From assembly GCA_037953625.1 (NCBI GenBank), contig CM075649.1:99949290-100013289 (forward strand): a stretch of DNA of 64,000 bases, read 5' to 3'. The notes under the pieces are model-generated. The model saw nothing but the letters and a program-made list of their open reading frames with translations. It was not told where the DNA came from and made no database searches. This DNA comes from Crotalaria pallida (lineage: Eukaryota > Streptophyta > Magnoliopsida > Fabales > Fabaceae). Positions 23,742 through 34,623 of the stretch are shown in pieces. The translations under genes were made by a program, and so were the position numbers. Numbering within the stretch: the stretch's first letter is position 1; each line of letters begins with the position of its first letter.

Positions 23742-26700
23742 ATTCCATTCTTTCATTTCCTTCATTTCCCATTCCAAACCAAACACACACATGATGTTGA
23801 ACACAATCAAGTTCAACACATAGAAAGAGAGAGAGAGTGGCGGAATAGAGAGAAGGAGAACAAACTCTACACATTTCACATTCTAAGCAAGATCAAGTCA
23901 AGTTAGTGAAGAAGAGAAAGAAAAACCATGAACCTAAGGAGGAGAGTGAGTGAGCCGTGAGGAGAGGAAGGAAAACCAAAGGGAAAACCAAAGATTTGGA
24001 CTTGATTCTTTAAAGTTTTTGATTAAGTAAGAATTTTGCTTCATGATCTTAAAAGTTTTAAACATTTTTTTCCTTTGACTCTTTTTCGTTTTCATGCTCT
24101 CTTTCTAAACTTTGATTTTACTTAAAAAAGTGTGATGCATGTTTGTTTTTATGTTAGATCTAAAGATTTCACTAACATGCATGTTGATCTTTGAACTTGA
24201 TCTTGAAGTTTTGCTAAGAAAGTATTTTCTCTCATGATCCTTAGATTTCTTCTTGATCTCTTAAAAGTATTTTGAAAAAGAGTTTGATTTGAAGTTTTCA
24301 TGAATGACTTTCCAAAGATCTAGTGTTTTTAACTTCATGCATGCCAAGATCTATGATTGAACTATGATTTGTTGATGTTAGAGTTTTAATGTGAAGATCT
24401 TTGTGGATGATTGAATTTTCTTGATGATTTTCCTGATGATGATCACGATTTGGTGTTGTTATGCATGGAAACTTGACTTTCTTTTGATTGATCCCTTGCA
24501 TGTCATAATCTTAAGATTTGATGATATTTTGAATTTATGAGAAGTTGTGTGATGTTGTGACCTTGATGTGTTGGCCACGGTTTTGATGATGATATGATTG
24601 AAAGTTGATTTTCCTTATGTTTGATCTCTTGCATGTCATGATCTTGGAAATTCAATGATGTTTTAAATGAATAGAAATTTGTGAGATTGTTGTGATTTTA
24701 AGTGGTGGTCACGGTTTGTATGAGTAAATGAAAAGGATTAATATTTTCTTAAGTTTAATTGATGGATATGTGATTCTCATGGACTTTAAGTTAGTTTTAA
24801 GTGTTTAAAGTGAAATGAAAATTGTTTAAAGACTTAAGTGTACTCACGGTTTCATATAGGAAGTGTATGTTAGGATTATATTTTTACTTGCTTGGTGAAT
24901 GATGTGAAATTGTTATTGGATTTGAAGTTGTTTTTAGAAGTCTTTAATCTTTGAAAAATGTTTTTGAGAAAACCTAGTTAAGGTCACGGTTTGGACCTTA
25001 ACTTTGGAGCTGAATTTTCTTGAATGTATATGTGTTCATGTCATGAAACTATATATTGATTTGTGAAACTATTCCTTGAATAAATAATTTTTAAAAAGAC
25101 TAATGATGCATACGGTTTTAATGTAATTAAGTGAAAGTTAAATGAAAATTTGCCTAAGTGTTTATGTGATGCATGATTCGGTTTGTATATGCTTAAGAGT
25201 TTGACCTCTTTATTTGATTAAGATATATGCATAAACCGGTATGTGAACATGATTTTCAACTTGATGACTTGTGATTATGTGATGATTGGAATAAATGAAC
25301 AAGTTTACTTGATAATGCTTTGTGCTGAAAATTGGATATGTATGTTTTTAACCTTGATAAATAATATTTGTGCATGCTCAATAATTCTGAAATTTTGTCA
25401 CTAATCTAAGTATGGTAAAATGAGTTTCTCCGAATTTTTGAAAGATTTTTGGAATCGATTTCCTATTTCTATAAGAACCAATTTTGTGAAGACGATTTTG
25501 AGAAAACAAGTTTTCCTGTTTAAAGATGGACAGAATTTTCAAACTTGTGCTACTATAAATTGCTTGAAATTTTTGTGGTAGCTTCCTGAACCTCTCTACA
25601 TGCTGTCTGTAAAATTTGAGGAGATTTGGAGTTGATTTGATAATTTTACTAAAGGCAAAACAGTGAACCGTTTGGTTCAGATTTTCCAGACTTAATGACA
25701 AACTTAATTAGAAAAATACGACTTTCACAACTCCAAATAATCTGAAATTTTTATGAGATGGTCTTGATTGTGTAAGGAAGATTTACACCAATTTTCATGC
25801 AATTCGGAGTTGAAACACTATTTTTAATCATGGCGTTTTGGCCTCAGGCCAGCAACAGTTCTATCTTGCTTTTTATGCAAAATCTGATTTGAAACCTAGC
25901 TTAAGGGTGTTCGAATGACTTGGAAATTTTATATGATTAACTTTGGCATATACGTGTATGTTCTGGAAATTTTGAGAATTAAACAAGTGGATTTGGTATA
26001 GTTTTAGATTTTATCTTTTGTGCTTTCCGTAATTGAACAAAAGCATTATTTAAATGTTTTCGACAAAAATGAATTTTTTACTTCATTTCATGACTTGGCT
26101 GGATCTGTATGATGATTATAATGTCTTGAAATAATTGAATGAGTGATTGCTTGATGGTATGTTTAGACTATGCATGAATGAGTTTGCAAAATTAATTGTT
26201 TACGGTGTTTAGGTCTAGGCTATTAGTTTGAAATTATGATTTGAAAGTGTGCTATGTGCTATGTGCTAAATGGTCTGTTTTGAGTGGTGCATGTTGATTG
26301 AACTGCTTTGTTTAATTGAGAAATTGTTGATCAAAGTGTTTATTTAATTGTTTTCAAGATGCTTAACTTGTTTATGGATTTAAATTGGTTTTGGACAATA
26401 GAAAATGAATTTAAGACTTGGAATATGATGCTGTCCAGAGTTTTTATAAGTTGTATCTCGTATTTAAAAATATTTTCAAAGTGATTTGAAGTTGAGTTTT
26501 GATGAGTATTTAATATAAGATAAAGTTGGTTGAAAAAATGCGATTTTACGATGTTTTCGGATTTTCTAAAAGAGTGGTTTATGGGCTAGCATCTTTGCTG
26601 TCCAATTCTTATTTAAATTGTTTTTCAATCCTGAAAATGTGTTTGATTGGTTTTAAGTTTGAGTTTTAAATGGTACGTGATTTAAGAAAAGTTGGATTTT

Positions 26701-27299
26701 GATTTGAGAAAATCTTTACGTCTAACGATTGTCCGACAAGAAGTGAAAGGAATTTTTGAAAACACGTTTTGATTTCCGAGTATGACGATTAGTTAGATAG
26801 ACTGGTAACGTTAGTGTCTCCTATCTAGTACAAGGTGCGTATAAGTCAAGAACCTGGAGCATCTGGCATTCGGGAGGACTCGCAACGATTTCGGACGAGG
26901 TATTTGCTGGAGTTGGGTGAGAGAGAAGCTTCCCTAAGACACCGTGGTGTTTAGGTGATCTATTAGGACACTCCGTACTCTCTCAAAGTCGGAGTAAAGG
27001 TCTATCGTAGCTAGTAGTATACCCGATAAATTGTGTGATTGTTTGTATCGCGGTATACGAAGACTCAGACCTATACCATTGCATGGTATTGATTGATTGA
27101 TGTACTTGTTTATGTTGAGATGTATTGTTGTTATAATGTCATTGCATGAGCATAATGCATCATCCCGCGAAAATGGATAAGACATAGAAAGACATAGAAA
27201 ACAATAAGAAATTCGCCAAGCACCTGGATCGAGTTGATGATATGATGACAACGATGATGTCTTTGGACCGGACGCAAAGAATGTCGAATCCTACAGAGA

Positions 27300-27770
27300 G
27301 AGTTTCCATATGGTCGTAGCCATATGTTGAGTTGATTTTCGCATGGTCGTAGCCATGTGTTGAGATAATTTCCAAGTGGTCGTAGCCACATGATGAGATA
27401 GTCTCCATATGGTCATAGCCATATGTTGAGAGTGGTCTGAGATAGGTCGGAGCCTATCTACCAAAGATTGATGGATATCTCGCATATGGTCGGAGCCATA
27501 TGCTGATGTGATTCTGAGTGGGTCGTAGCCCGTCAGAATGATGATTGATATTTCGCATATAGTCGTAGCTATATGTCGATGATGATTTTGGATGGGTCGT
27601 AGCCCGTCGAAGAGATTGTGGATATCCTGCATACTGGTCGGAGCCGTATGCCGAGAATGATTCAGGATGGGTCAGAGCCCGTCAGACACAGTGGTCGAGT
27701 CCCACAGAAGCATTCCGCATATAGTCGGAGCTGTATGGCGGAGATGACTTAGGATGGGTCGACGTTAGAA
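27300..27770 (+). repeat. Array of about 12 small hairpins with constant loop TCRKAG in T2
   Basis: Repeated units spaced roughly 35-60 bases apart have different stems but a near-constant loop TCGTAG or TCGGAG (variants TCATAG, TCAGAG). Examples are CATATGG/CCATATG at 27307-27326, CATGG/CCATG at 27342-27357, GTGG/CCAC, GATAGG/CCTATC, GATGGG/CCCGTC and CATATAG/CTATATG. The two arms change together, and some pairs are G-U only when read as RNA on this strand. Confidence 0.85.
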
Positions 27771-29113
27771 CGAGCGAGTATAACCTTAAGAACTTAAACC
27801 CTAACCCGAAGTAGTGGAGAGGAAGATACATCTGAATTACCCTTGTGGTGTTCAGCTGGATGATTAAGATAGGGGACGGCAATGACGGTGATTCGTCAAG
27901 AAGCCTTGAGAAGTCTGTCTAGGTGGGAAAAACCATAGGGGCCCTGGCTGAACCAGTCGGAGCTGGTCACTCAGTGGTGTGGACGAAGTACCACATGTAC
28001 ACTAGACAGAGGACTGACACCCCCTTGACTAAATCTTGATCAGTGAGAGGGATGCTCGAACACGGCCGGATGAAGTTATTTTATTTATTTTCCCGGGCCA
28101 TTATTTTATGAATGCATTCACTTTGCCATCCAGTAAAAGTCGGTGTGGTTAGAGATCCTGTACTCCTGATTGCTTCCGAACTAGGTGGTTGGATTCCGAG
28201 GAGATGTAGACCCAAAACCATAAAGCCTGAATTTCCGATGTTACAGACTTGAGATATGTGGACAAGAGTCTTCGATTTTGCGAGACGATCTGGTTAAGAG
28301 ACTTCGACTTTGCAAGATGAGCTAATTAAGAGAATCCCCTTAAGTGAGAGATAAAGTGTTAGATAATGCGACGATTGCATTGCATTCTCATGCATTGTGC
28401 ATAAATATCTGATGTATTGTTGTGCTATGAATTTGTATTGTTGTATGCCTGTATTGTGTTAATATTTTGCCTATCGTAAACCCACACCGTCAACGATGCG
28501 TCGTTTGGAATGCTTACTCTCTCTGTCTTTTCCCGTCCCTGTGGACTTCTGTGATGATGTCCACAGGCAACAGAGTAAGTAGATTATATTGGGAGTCAGC
28601 GCTTCATGTGATGGCCTACGGAGACACGACCGAGATGGAGTCTCGAAGGAGAAGACGGTCAAGCTCGGCTCGAGGACTCGATGGTTGATGGTTCGACTCT
28701 TCGGAGGAGCATATGTTGGACGGAGATCTATCGTTATAATGTCTATGTTCAAGTATTGTACTCCCTTACCAGGTACTTAGACATCATTAGCTACATCCAC
28801 ATGTGCACCCGAATTATGTTTTATAAAACTGGATAACCGAGATTAAGTTTTACGGTTAAGACAAACGAAATGGGCTTTTAAATGTGTTTTGTGAAAACAA
28901 GTTTCAGAGTGCGATGTTTCGTAACATCTCGGTTTGAAACTTGAAAGGTTTTATGCAATGTGAGAACATGAGTTTAAATTGCAAACATGATTTGAAAATC
29001 TAAGTGTTCTCACCTTGTGTAACACTGTTTTAAAAAAAAAATTGGCCCAAATTTTCACTATATTAATTAAGAAACTTTATTTTCAAGTTGTCAAATCGGG
29101 GTGTTACAAATTG

Positions 29114-30150
29114 CATTCTCATGTCCATCTCAAAAACATTATGAATGGAACGTTTTACCGTTTGGTCTAAAACAGGCACCATCAATATACCAAAGATTTA
29201 TGGATAAATCCCTTGAAGGATTATAACATATCTGTTTAGCATATATTGATGATATAATTATCTTCACTAAAGGAGAGAAACAAAATCATATTAATGCGGG
29301 TTTTTTAGTACTTAGAAGAATCCAAGAGAAAAGAATTGCGATTTCAAAAAAGAAGTCAAATCTTTTACGACAAGAAATAGAATACCTTGGTTTAAAAATT
29401 GAAAATGATGGAAAGATAAATCTCTCACCGCATGTGGCTGAAAAGATATGTGCTTTCCCTGATAAACTAGAAGATCGAAAACAAATTCAAAGATTTTTAG
29501 GATGTTTGAATTATGTTTCAGATCAAGGATTTTTAAAAAATCTTTCATTAGAACGAAAAATATTACAGAAAAAGATCTCTGAAAAAATTCCATGGGAATG
29601 GAAAGACTCAAATACAAAAATACTACAAACTGTTGAAGAAAAAACAAAGTTTTTGTCAGAAATCTATAATCCTACAGAAAAAGACTTTTTGATTATAGAA
29701 ACTGACGCATCAGAACACGTTTGGGCTGGTTTTATGACAGCTATTCCTGAAGGGAAAAAGCTTCTACAATTGGACGAATACGAAAATAGAATTGCTAACC
29801 TCGAAGTCGAAGAGGAAGGCCAAAAGAACACTAGCCATACAGGCATTGTTACGCCTAGTAAGGATAGTCTCCATACGGAGAAATTAAAAAGAAAGCTATG
29901 TCAATATGTATCGAGCACCTTTACAGATGCTGAAACACGAAACACCATAGCAGAAAAAGAAACATTGGCATGTTTGAGAACTCTTGAAAAGTGGAAGGTT
30001 GAACTTCTACCAACAAGATTTGAATTAAGAACTGACAACCAGTATGTAACAGGTTTCTAGAGATATAAACTCCAAGAGGATTTTAGAAAAGGAAGACTAA
30101 TTAGGTGGCAGCTAAAATTGCATCAGTTTAATCCTTATGTGAAATACATA
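29114..30150 (+). pseudogene. Viral polymerase, 3' part (RT catalytic region and RNase H), broken
   Basis: Directly after the second AATTG (29109-29113) the RT frame resumes with LPFGLKQAPS. It has an in-frame TAA near 29224 and then the catalytic YIDD at 29242-29253. The thumb and RNase H follow, open from 29434 to 30060: an ETDAS motif (first catalytic Asp), an EKETLACLR motif (Glu) and RTDNQY (second Asp). A TAG at 30058-30060 interrupts it, and the C-terminal residues continue to about 30150 with another stop. The order RT-RNase H without integrase fits Caulimoviridae. Confidence 0.85.
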
Positions 30151-30190
30151 TAAGAAAAAAAAACAGTTTTAGATATACGCTAACGAGAGA

Positions 30191-30393
30191 ATGGAAAGCA
30201 TTGTAAAGCAATTGCAGAACCAACTTAAACAAAAAGAAGAACAAATTTTCAAAGAAGAAGAAACAATCAAAACTCTCAAGCAGGAGAGGGGGGAGATAGT
30301 TACAGCAATTCAAACCCTCATAGGTAAAAGTTTTTGCTCAGAAGAAGAAAAAGACGAAAAGAAAGATGACCCAAAAAAGTCCTTGGTCACAAA
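30191..30393 (+). pseudogene. Start of ORF VI-like (inclusion body/transactivator position) gene, cut by element A
   Basis: ATG at 30191 opens a Glu/Lys/Gln-rich frame with a strong heptad pattern (MESIVKQLQNQLKQKEEQI) that looks like a coiled coil. It stays open to 30393, where the LTR of element A begins; codons read beyond that point belong to the LTR. By position after the polymerase it corresponds to the transactivator gene. The rest of the gene would lie beyond the right edge. Confidence 0.55.
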
Positions 30394-30663
30394 TGTAGCA
30401 CCCCTAATTTTCGTCTCCCAAATAACCAAGAAGTTAATTATAATAATTATTTTATAATTGATTTATATTAGTTTTGAAGGTTTTAGTTTTGTACATTATG
30501 TGTTTTTATATATAAAAATATGAGATGTATTTTTATATGGTTATTTTGTACAAAAATATGAATATTGAAATTTAGTCCTTGGGTTGGGACCTAATTGCAA
30601 TATTAAAAAGGTTTTTGAAGAAAGAGTGATTAAATTATTAATTTTTGAAGTTTTATCAGTATG

Positions 30664-30694
30664 TAACCGGTTAGAAGGGCTCTGTAACCAGTTA
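30664..30694. promoter_or_regulatory. Promoter-proximal palindrome pair in A 5' LTR
   Basis: TAACCGGTTA at 30664-30673 and TAACCAGTTA at 30685-30694, start to start 21 bases. The 3' LTR partner (41005-41014 and 41026-41035) is perfect in both. The pair lies about 130-160 bases upstream of the TATA box. Further pairs in this LTR are at 35325/35346, 35711/35732 and 35953/35973. Confidence 0.6.
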
Positions 30695-30824
30695 CACGAT
30701 GAACTCAGAAAACTGGGTTAGTGCGTTTGATGAGTAATCACGCGTTTTAACCCAGAATTCGCCACGAAATCATCTTAATCGTAGTGGGAGCTACGTGTCT
30801 TGATGCATGTTAGCTTGATTGTCC

Positions 30825-30833
30825 TATAAATAG
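30825..30833 (+). promoter_or_regulatory. TATA box of A 5' LTR
   Basis: TATAAATAG, about 430 bases into the LTR. The same box is at 41166-41174 in the 3' LTR and 32121-32129 in solo LTR G, always at the same offset from the palindrome pair. It is a likely start point for LTR transcription. Confidence 0.65.
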
Positions 30834-31959
30834 CCCAATTGCTCGAGATTTTTGGCTATTTTGTTGATCTGAAGGTGCTGAAGCTCTGTTTAGGGTTCCA
30901 TAGTTTTTATGTTTGATTCTCAGTCTGTGTTGAGAGTTAGAAAATGAGTGATACACTGTTACAAAGCTCACATCAAGGGCTTTGTATTGGTATAAAGTTT
31001 GTGAGCTGAGAGTTCCTGGAGTTTGAGAACGAATCTTGCAAAGTTAGGAGTTTGAGTTTGTCAGAATTCGTTTCTGGTTTCTGGAGCTTACTTCAAGCTT
31101 TGATTTGAGTAAGTATACACACTTTTTGAGTCTCAAATCTGTTCAAATCTATAGTGTATGTTGCATAGAGTGAGTATTGATGGTTTTCCCCAATTTGTTT
31201 GTCCATTTCATGTGTCAAATCTTATAGTCTTTGGACCCTGTCAAACCTGTTGTTGGCTGAAAATGGAGATTGTGGATTCTGGGGAGATCTTGCAAATTCC
31301 AGTGATTAAATTCATCAAGCACAACTTAGAGGTAAGGGGGAAGCTTACTATTTGCTGGAGTGAGGATAAACATGTTTGGTAAATAGGATGAGTCACCAAG
31401 AGACTCTAAGGGCATAGTTTGAATTAGTTTAATGTCTTGGAGGCCAACTTTAGCTCATTTTTGATTTTGAGCAATTATAATATGATGCATGCAAGCTATA
31501 GTGATGACAATTTCATGACTTATTTGGATATTAAGTGAATTGATGCATTAAGTTGTGAAATATGTGATTTATGCACATTTGGTGTATGATGATTTTGCAT
31601 GCATGAATTTGTGATATGTTTAAGTGTTTAAACATGTATACTTTAAGGTATTAAACTTTGGGTAATGATGAAACTAGGTTAGATTTGAGTACTGTAACAC
31701 CCCTAATTTTCGTCTCCCGAATAATAGGAAATTAATAATAAAAAGTTTTATTATTAATTTATAGTATTTTTCAAGTTTATGTTTTGTATTTAATTAGCCT
31801 TAAATATAAAAATAAGTGGAAATATTTTTATATGGCAAATAAATGCAAAATATAAGAAAAATTGCATTTTGGTCCCTGGATGAGGACTCAAAGGCAATAT
31901 TAGAATGGTTCTTGGAGGGAAAGATTTAAAAATATTAATTTTTAAATTTTGAACTGATC

Positions 31960-31990
31960 TAACCGGTTAGTAATGCCCTGTAACCGGTTA
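31960..31990. promoter_or_regulatory. Promoter-proximal palindrome pair in G
   Basis: Two perfect TAACCGGTTA copies at 31960-31969 and 31981-31990, 21 bases start to start and about 130-160 bases before TATAAATAG. Confidence 0.6.
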
Positions 31991-34147
31991 GACGATGTAC
32001 TCAGAAACTGGTTTAGTGGATTTTGATGAGTAATCACTCGAATTACTCCGTAATCGCCACGATTACAGCCTTGGATGAGTGGAGAACCACGCGTCGCCCT
32101 ACATGCTACCTCAAATTGTCTATAAATAGAGGAGTTTCTGATGAATTTAGGGTTGTTCACTTGATTTCTGGTTGAAGGGGCTGATTTAGGGTTCTAATTT
32201 TGTGAGGACGATTTCTCCTTCGTTCTTGAGTGTTGAGAGACGAGTGATACACAAACACGAAGCTTACATCCAGAGCTTCGTGTTGATACCAAATTTGTGA
32301 GTTAAGAGTGAGTGTGGAAGGAGGAATCAAGCTTGGAAGCCAGGAGATATAGTCTGAGCTCTGTGCTATTCTGATTCTGGAAGCTGATTTCCAGACTCGA
32401 TTTTGGTAAGCTTAGTTGACCTTTAAGTCTCAAACTTCTTTGATTCTCTAGTGCATGTACCCTACTTTGAATTCTGATCATTTTCCCTAATTTCTTTGGC
32501 CAATTTCTATGTCAAATTTGGTGGTTTCTGGACCCTGTTGCTGGAAACCGAATCTGAGAGCAGACTTGGGGAAATTGTGGGAATCTGTGGTTTTTCTTCA
32601 AATCTAGTGATAACCTTCATCAAGATCGTCTTAGAGGTATGGGAGAAGTCTATACTATACTAGATTTAGACTAAAAATCGAATGATTTAGGATTTGAGTT
32701 CACAAAACTCAAAAGGGCATTATGTGTTTTTAAGCACAAAGGCTTGGAGGCCAAAAACTTGCTCACTGTGGTTTTGAGCAACTTTAATTTGATGCATGCA
32801 AGCTATATAAATGCTGAATTCTGTGTTTGAGTGCTTAATCTAAGTTTTGTTGTGTTAAATTGTGTTTATGTGAATTTTCATGCAATTTGATACAATAAAC
32901 TTGATGCATGCAATATGGATGTGTTTCTGGGTGTAAACATGTTTATTTTAAGGCATATGAACTTTGTGCATAATGAAATTTGGTTAGATTTGAGAAAGGA
33001 AGAAATTGAGTTGTTAAAACTCTTGTTTTAATGGTCTGACTGCATAATCTAACCGGTTACACGATTTTCGTAACCGGTTAGACACTGCAGATTTTCAAAG
33101 AAAATGAGTTTATTAAACAGTCCTGAAATCTTAATGGTTTCTGCTCAAATTTAAGCTTTAATTTCATTATACATGATCTGAACTTGAGTTGTCAAAGTTC
33201 TGATTTGAAAGATCAAATTTAATGCCTTAAGTTAATGAAATAATTTCAAGAGGAAATTATGTTCATTGGAAAAGGAAATGTGATTTGGACTTTTGAATGT
33301 TGAAACAATGGTTTTTGAGGTATAAAACAATGTTAAATGTGTTTTGGATTGGGTATAGAATTCAAGAAAAAGGGTTTTTCTGAATTGCAATGGTAAACAG
33401 TTCAGGTCTGTAATTCTAACCGGTTAGCCTGAAACTGTAACCGGTTAGTACCTGAATCTGAAAAATAAAAAGTAAGTTTTTGAATATCATTGACTTTGTT
33501 TTACCCAATCTAAGTTAAAAAGGCATGTTTTGAGAAAAATTCAAAGGGGAATTTTTATGTCAAATGTTATACCTCAAATAAATCATTCAAAAGTAGAAAT
33601 TGGAATATTTCTAAATCACATTAATTAATGTAAAGATAAAAACCAACCCTGATGTTTTTGCATACATATAGACTGGAAGTCTGGTTGGTAGGAACATTTA
33701 TCATATTATGGGAATATGAGGAGGGTACTCCGGGAGTACCAAAGTATAACCTACTTGATGACACATTATAGATATGTGGCCAGCGTCCGGGACCTGGTTT
33801 TTATGCGTTCTGGGAACGTGGCGTTCTGGGAACGTGGTGCACACTCCGGGAGTGATGTTTTTTTTTATCCAAGTATGGTTCGGCATTATGTTCTGGGAAC
33901 TAATGTCGGTGTTCTGGAAACACAAGGGTGTACTGGATGGATGTCCAAGATGGACATTTAGAGGCCTCAGTTGTGGATAGAAAATCATACATCATGCCAC
34001 CTGCATTATAAGAGTTATAATGTTGAAAAATTGGTGTGCTCATATGTATTTGCATTATGATCTGTCCATGATATATTTGTGATTGTAATTTTAGTCTTTA
34101 TCAATTATGTATATGTGTATACTTACTCCCTATGCCCTGTTTAGGTG

Positions 34148-34623
34148 ATGGCCAGATACCTAGCCTGCATCGAGATACGCCTTATCCCTAGGGGTATATG
34201 GACGTATGAGGAGCACCGTGCCACCTTTGAGGGGGAGGTTGAGATCACTCTCTACCACCCTAACCCTCTGGTGCATGTGCGACCTCGTCGATTTAGGATC
34301 CCATTAGTCTATACCTATGCATGTTCCACCTTTTTATACTTATAGAGGACCACCCCCGGCTCGACCTATGTGTCATTTCCATAGTTTTAGATTTAGAGCT
34401 GCCACTCGTTCCCATCCTTCATCCCATAGAGTTGTCACTGAGGAGACTCCTTCTCCTGGTCCGACTGAGTATGATAGGACTGCTTCTGCGGATCCTAGAC
34501 CCAGTGGTGGGGTCTCTACACCGTCGGGCGAGGTCGAGAAGGACCCTGTGGAGGATGAGAGCGAGGAGGAGGTGCATGTTGAGCCGACTGTTTCTGCTAG
34601 AGGTGGACCCGCTGGTTCATAGG
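34148..34623 (+). pseudogene. LTR-encoded conserved ORF in G, one frameshift
   Basis: An ATG at 34148 follows a splice-acceptor-like TGCCCTGTTTAGGTG. The first frame runs to a stop near 34343. It encodes a block (GIWTYEEHRATFEGEVE) and RRFRIP that is shared with the frame in LTR C. One extra base near 34311-34318 shifts the frame. The downstream frame (34317-34623) continues the similarity with FYTY.GPPP, HSF, a Pro/Ser-rich middle and an acidic tail containing DPVEDES. Codon differences from C are largely synonymous in the conserved block. No known domain is recognised. It lies within the transcribed part of the LTR, far from gag-pol. Confidence 0.55.

Larger units (their letters stand above)
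15935..29108 (+). mobile_element. T2: solo LTR of about 6.2 kb, interrupted by element D
   Basis: The insertion begins TGTGACATTCC at 15935, ends GGGGTGTTACA at 29108, and is flanked by AATTG on both sides. Removing D (16797-23741) leaves about 6.2 kb with no PBS, PPT or gag-pol, so it is a solo LTR left by recombination. It is homologous to the T1 LTR in the other orientation. For example, the AAGACACCGTGGTG block at 26936 and the GGAGATGTAG block near 28200 have partners in T1. It contains the hairpin array at 27300-27770. The long AT-rich stretch 23750-26800 has no gene. Confidence 0.85.
13170..30393 (+). mobile_element. Endogenous pararetrovirus (Caulimoviridae), split and decayed
   Basis: Plus-strand viral pieces occupy about 13170-15934 and 29114-30393. 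They are separated by the T2 insertion and end where element A inserts. Gene order is upstream ORF, small VAP-like ORF, capsid with a CCHC finger, polymerase (aspartic protease, RT, RNase H), then the start of an ORF VI-like gene. This is the order seen in caulimovirus-type genomes. No integrase is seen, as expected for the family. All genes carry stops or frameshifts and the host sequences are nested inside it, so it is an old genomic fossil. The genus cannot be set by eye. Confidence 0.85.

Noticed and set aside
27300..27770. CRISPR-like array
   Set aside because: Repeats with regular spacing suggested it, but the constant part is only the loop, stems differ, spacers are not uniform, and the context is a plant LTR.
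31158..31382. 74-codon frame in A 5' LTR (copy at 41499-41699)
   Set aside because: Present in both LTRs, but the 3' copy ends earlier and no similarity to the G/C frame or to any domain is visible.
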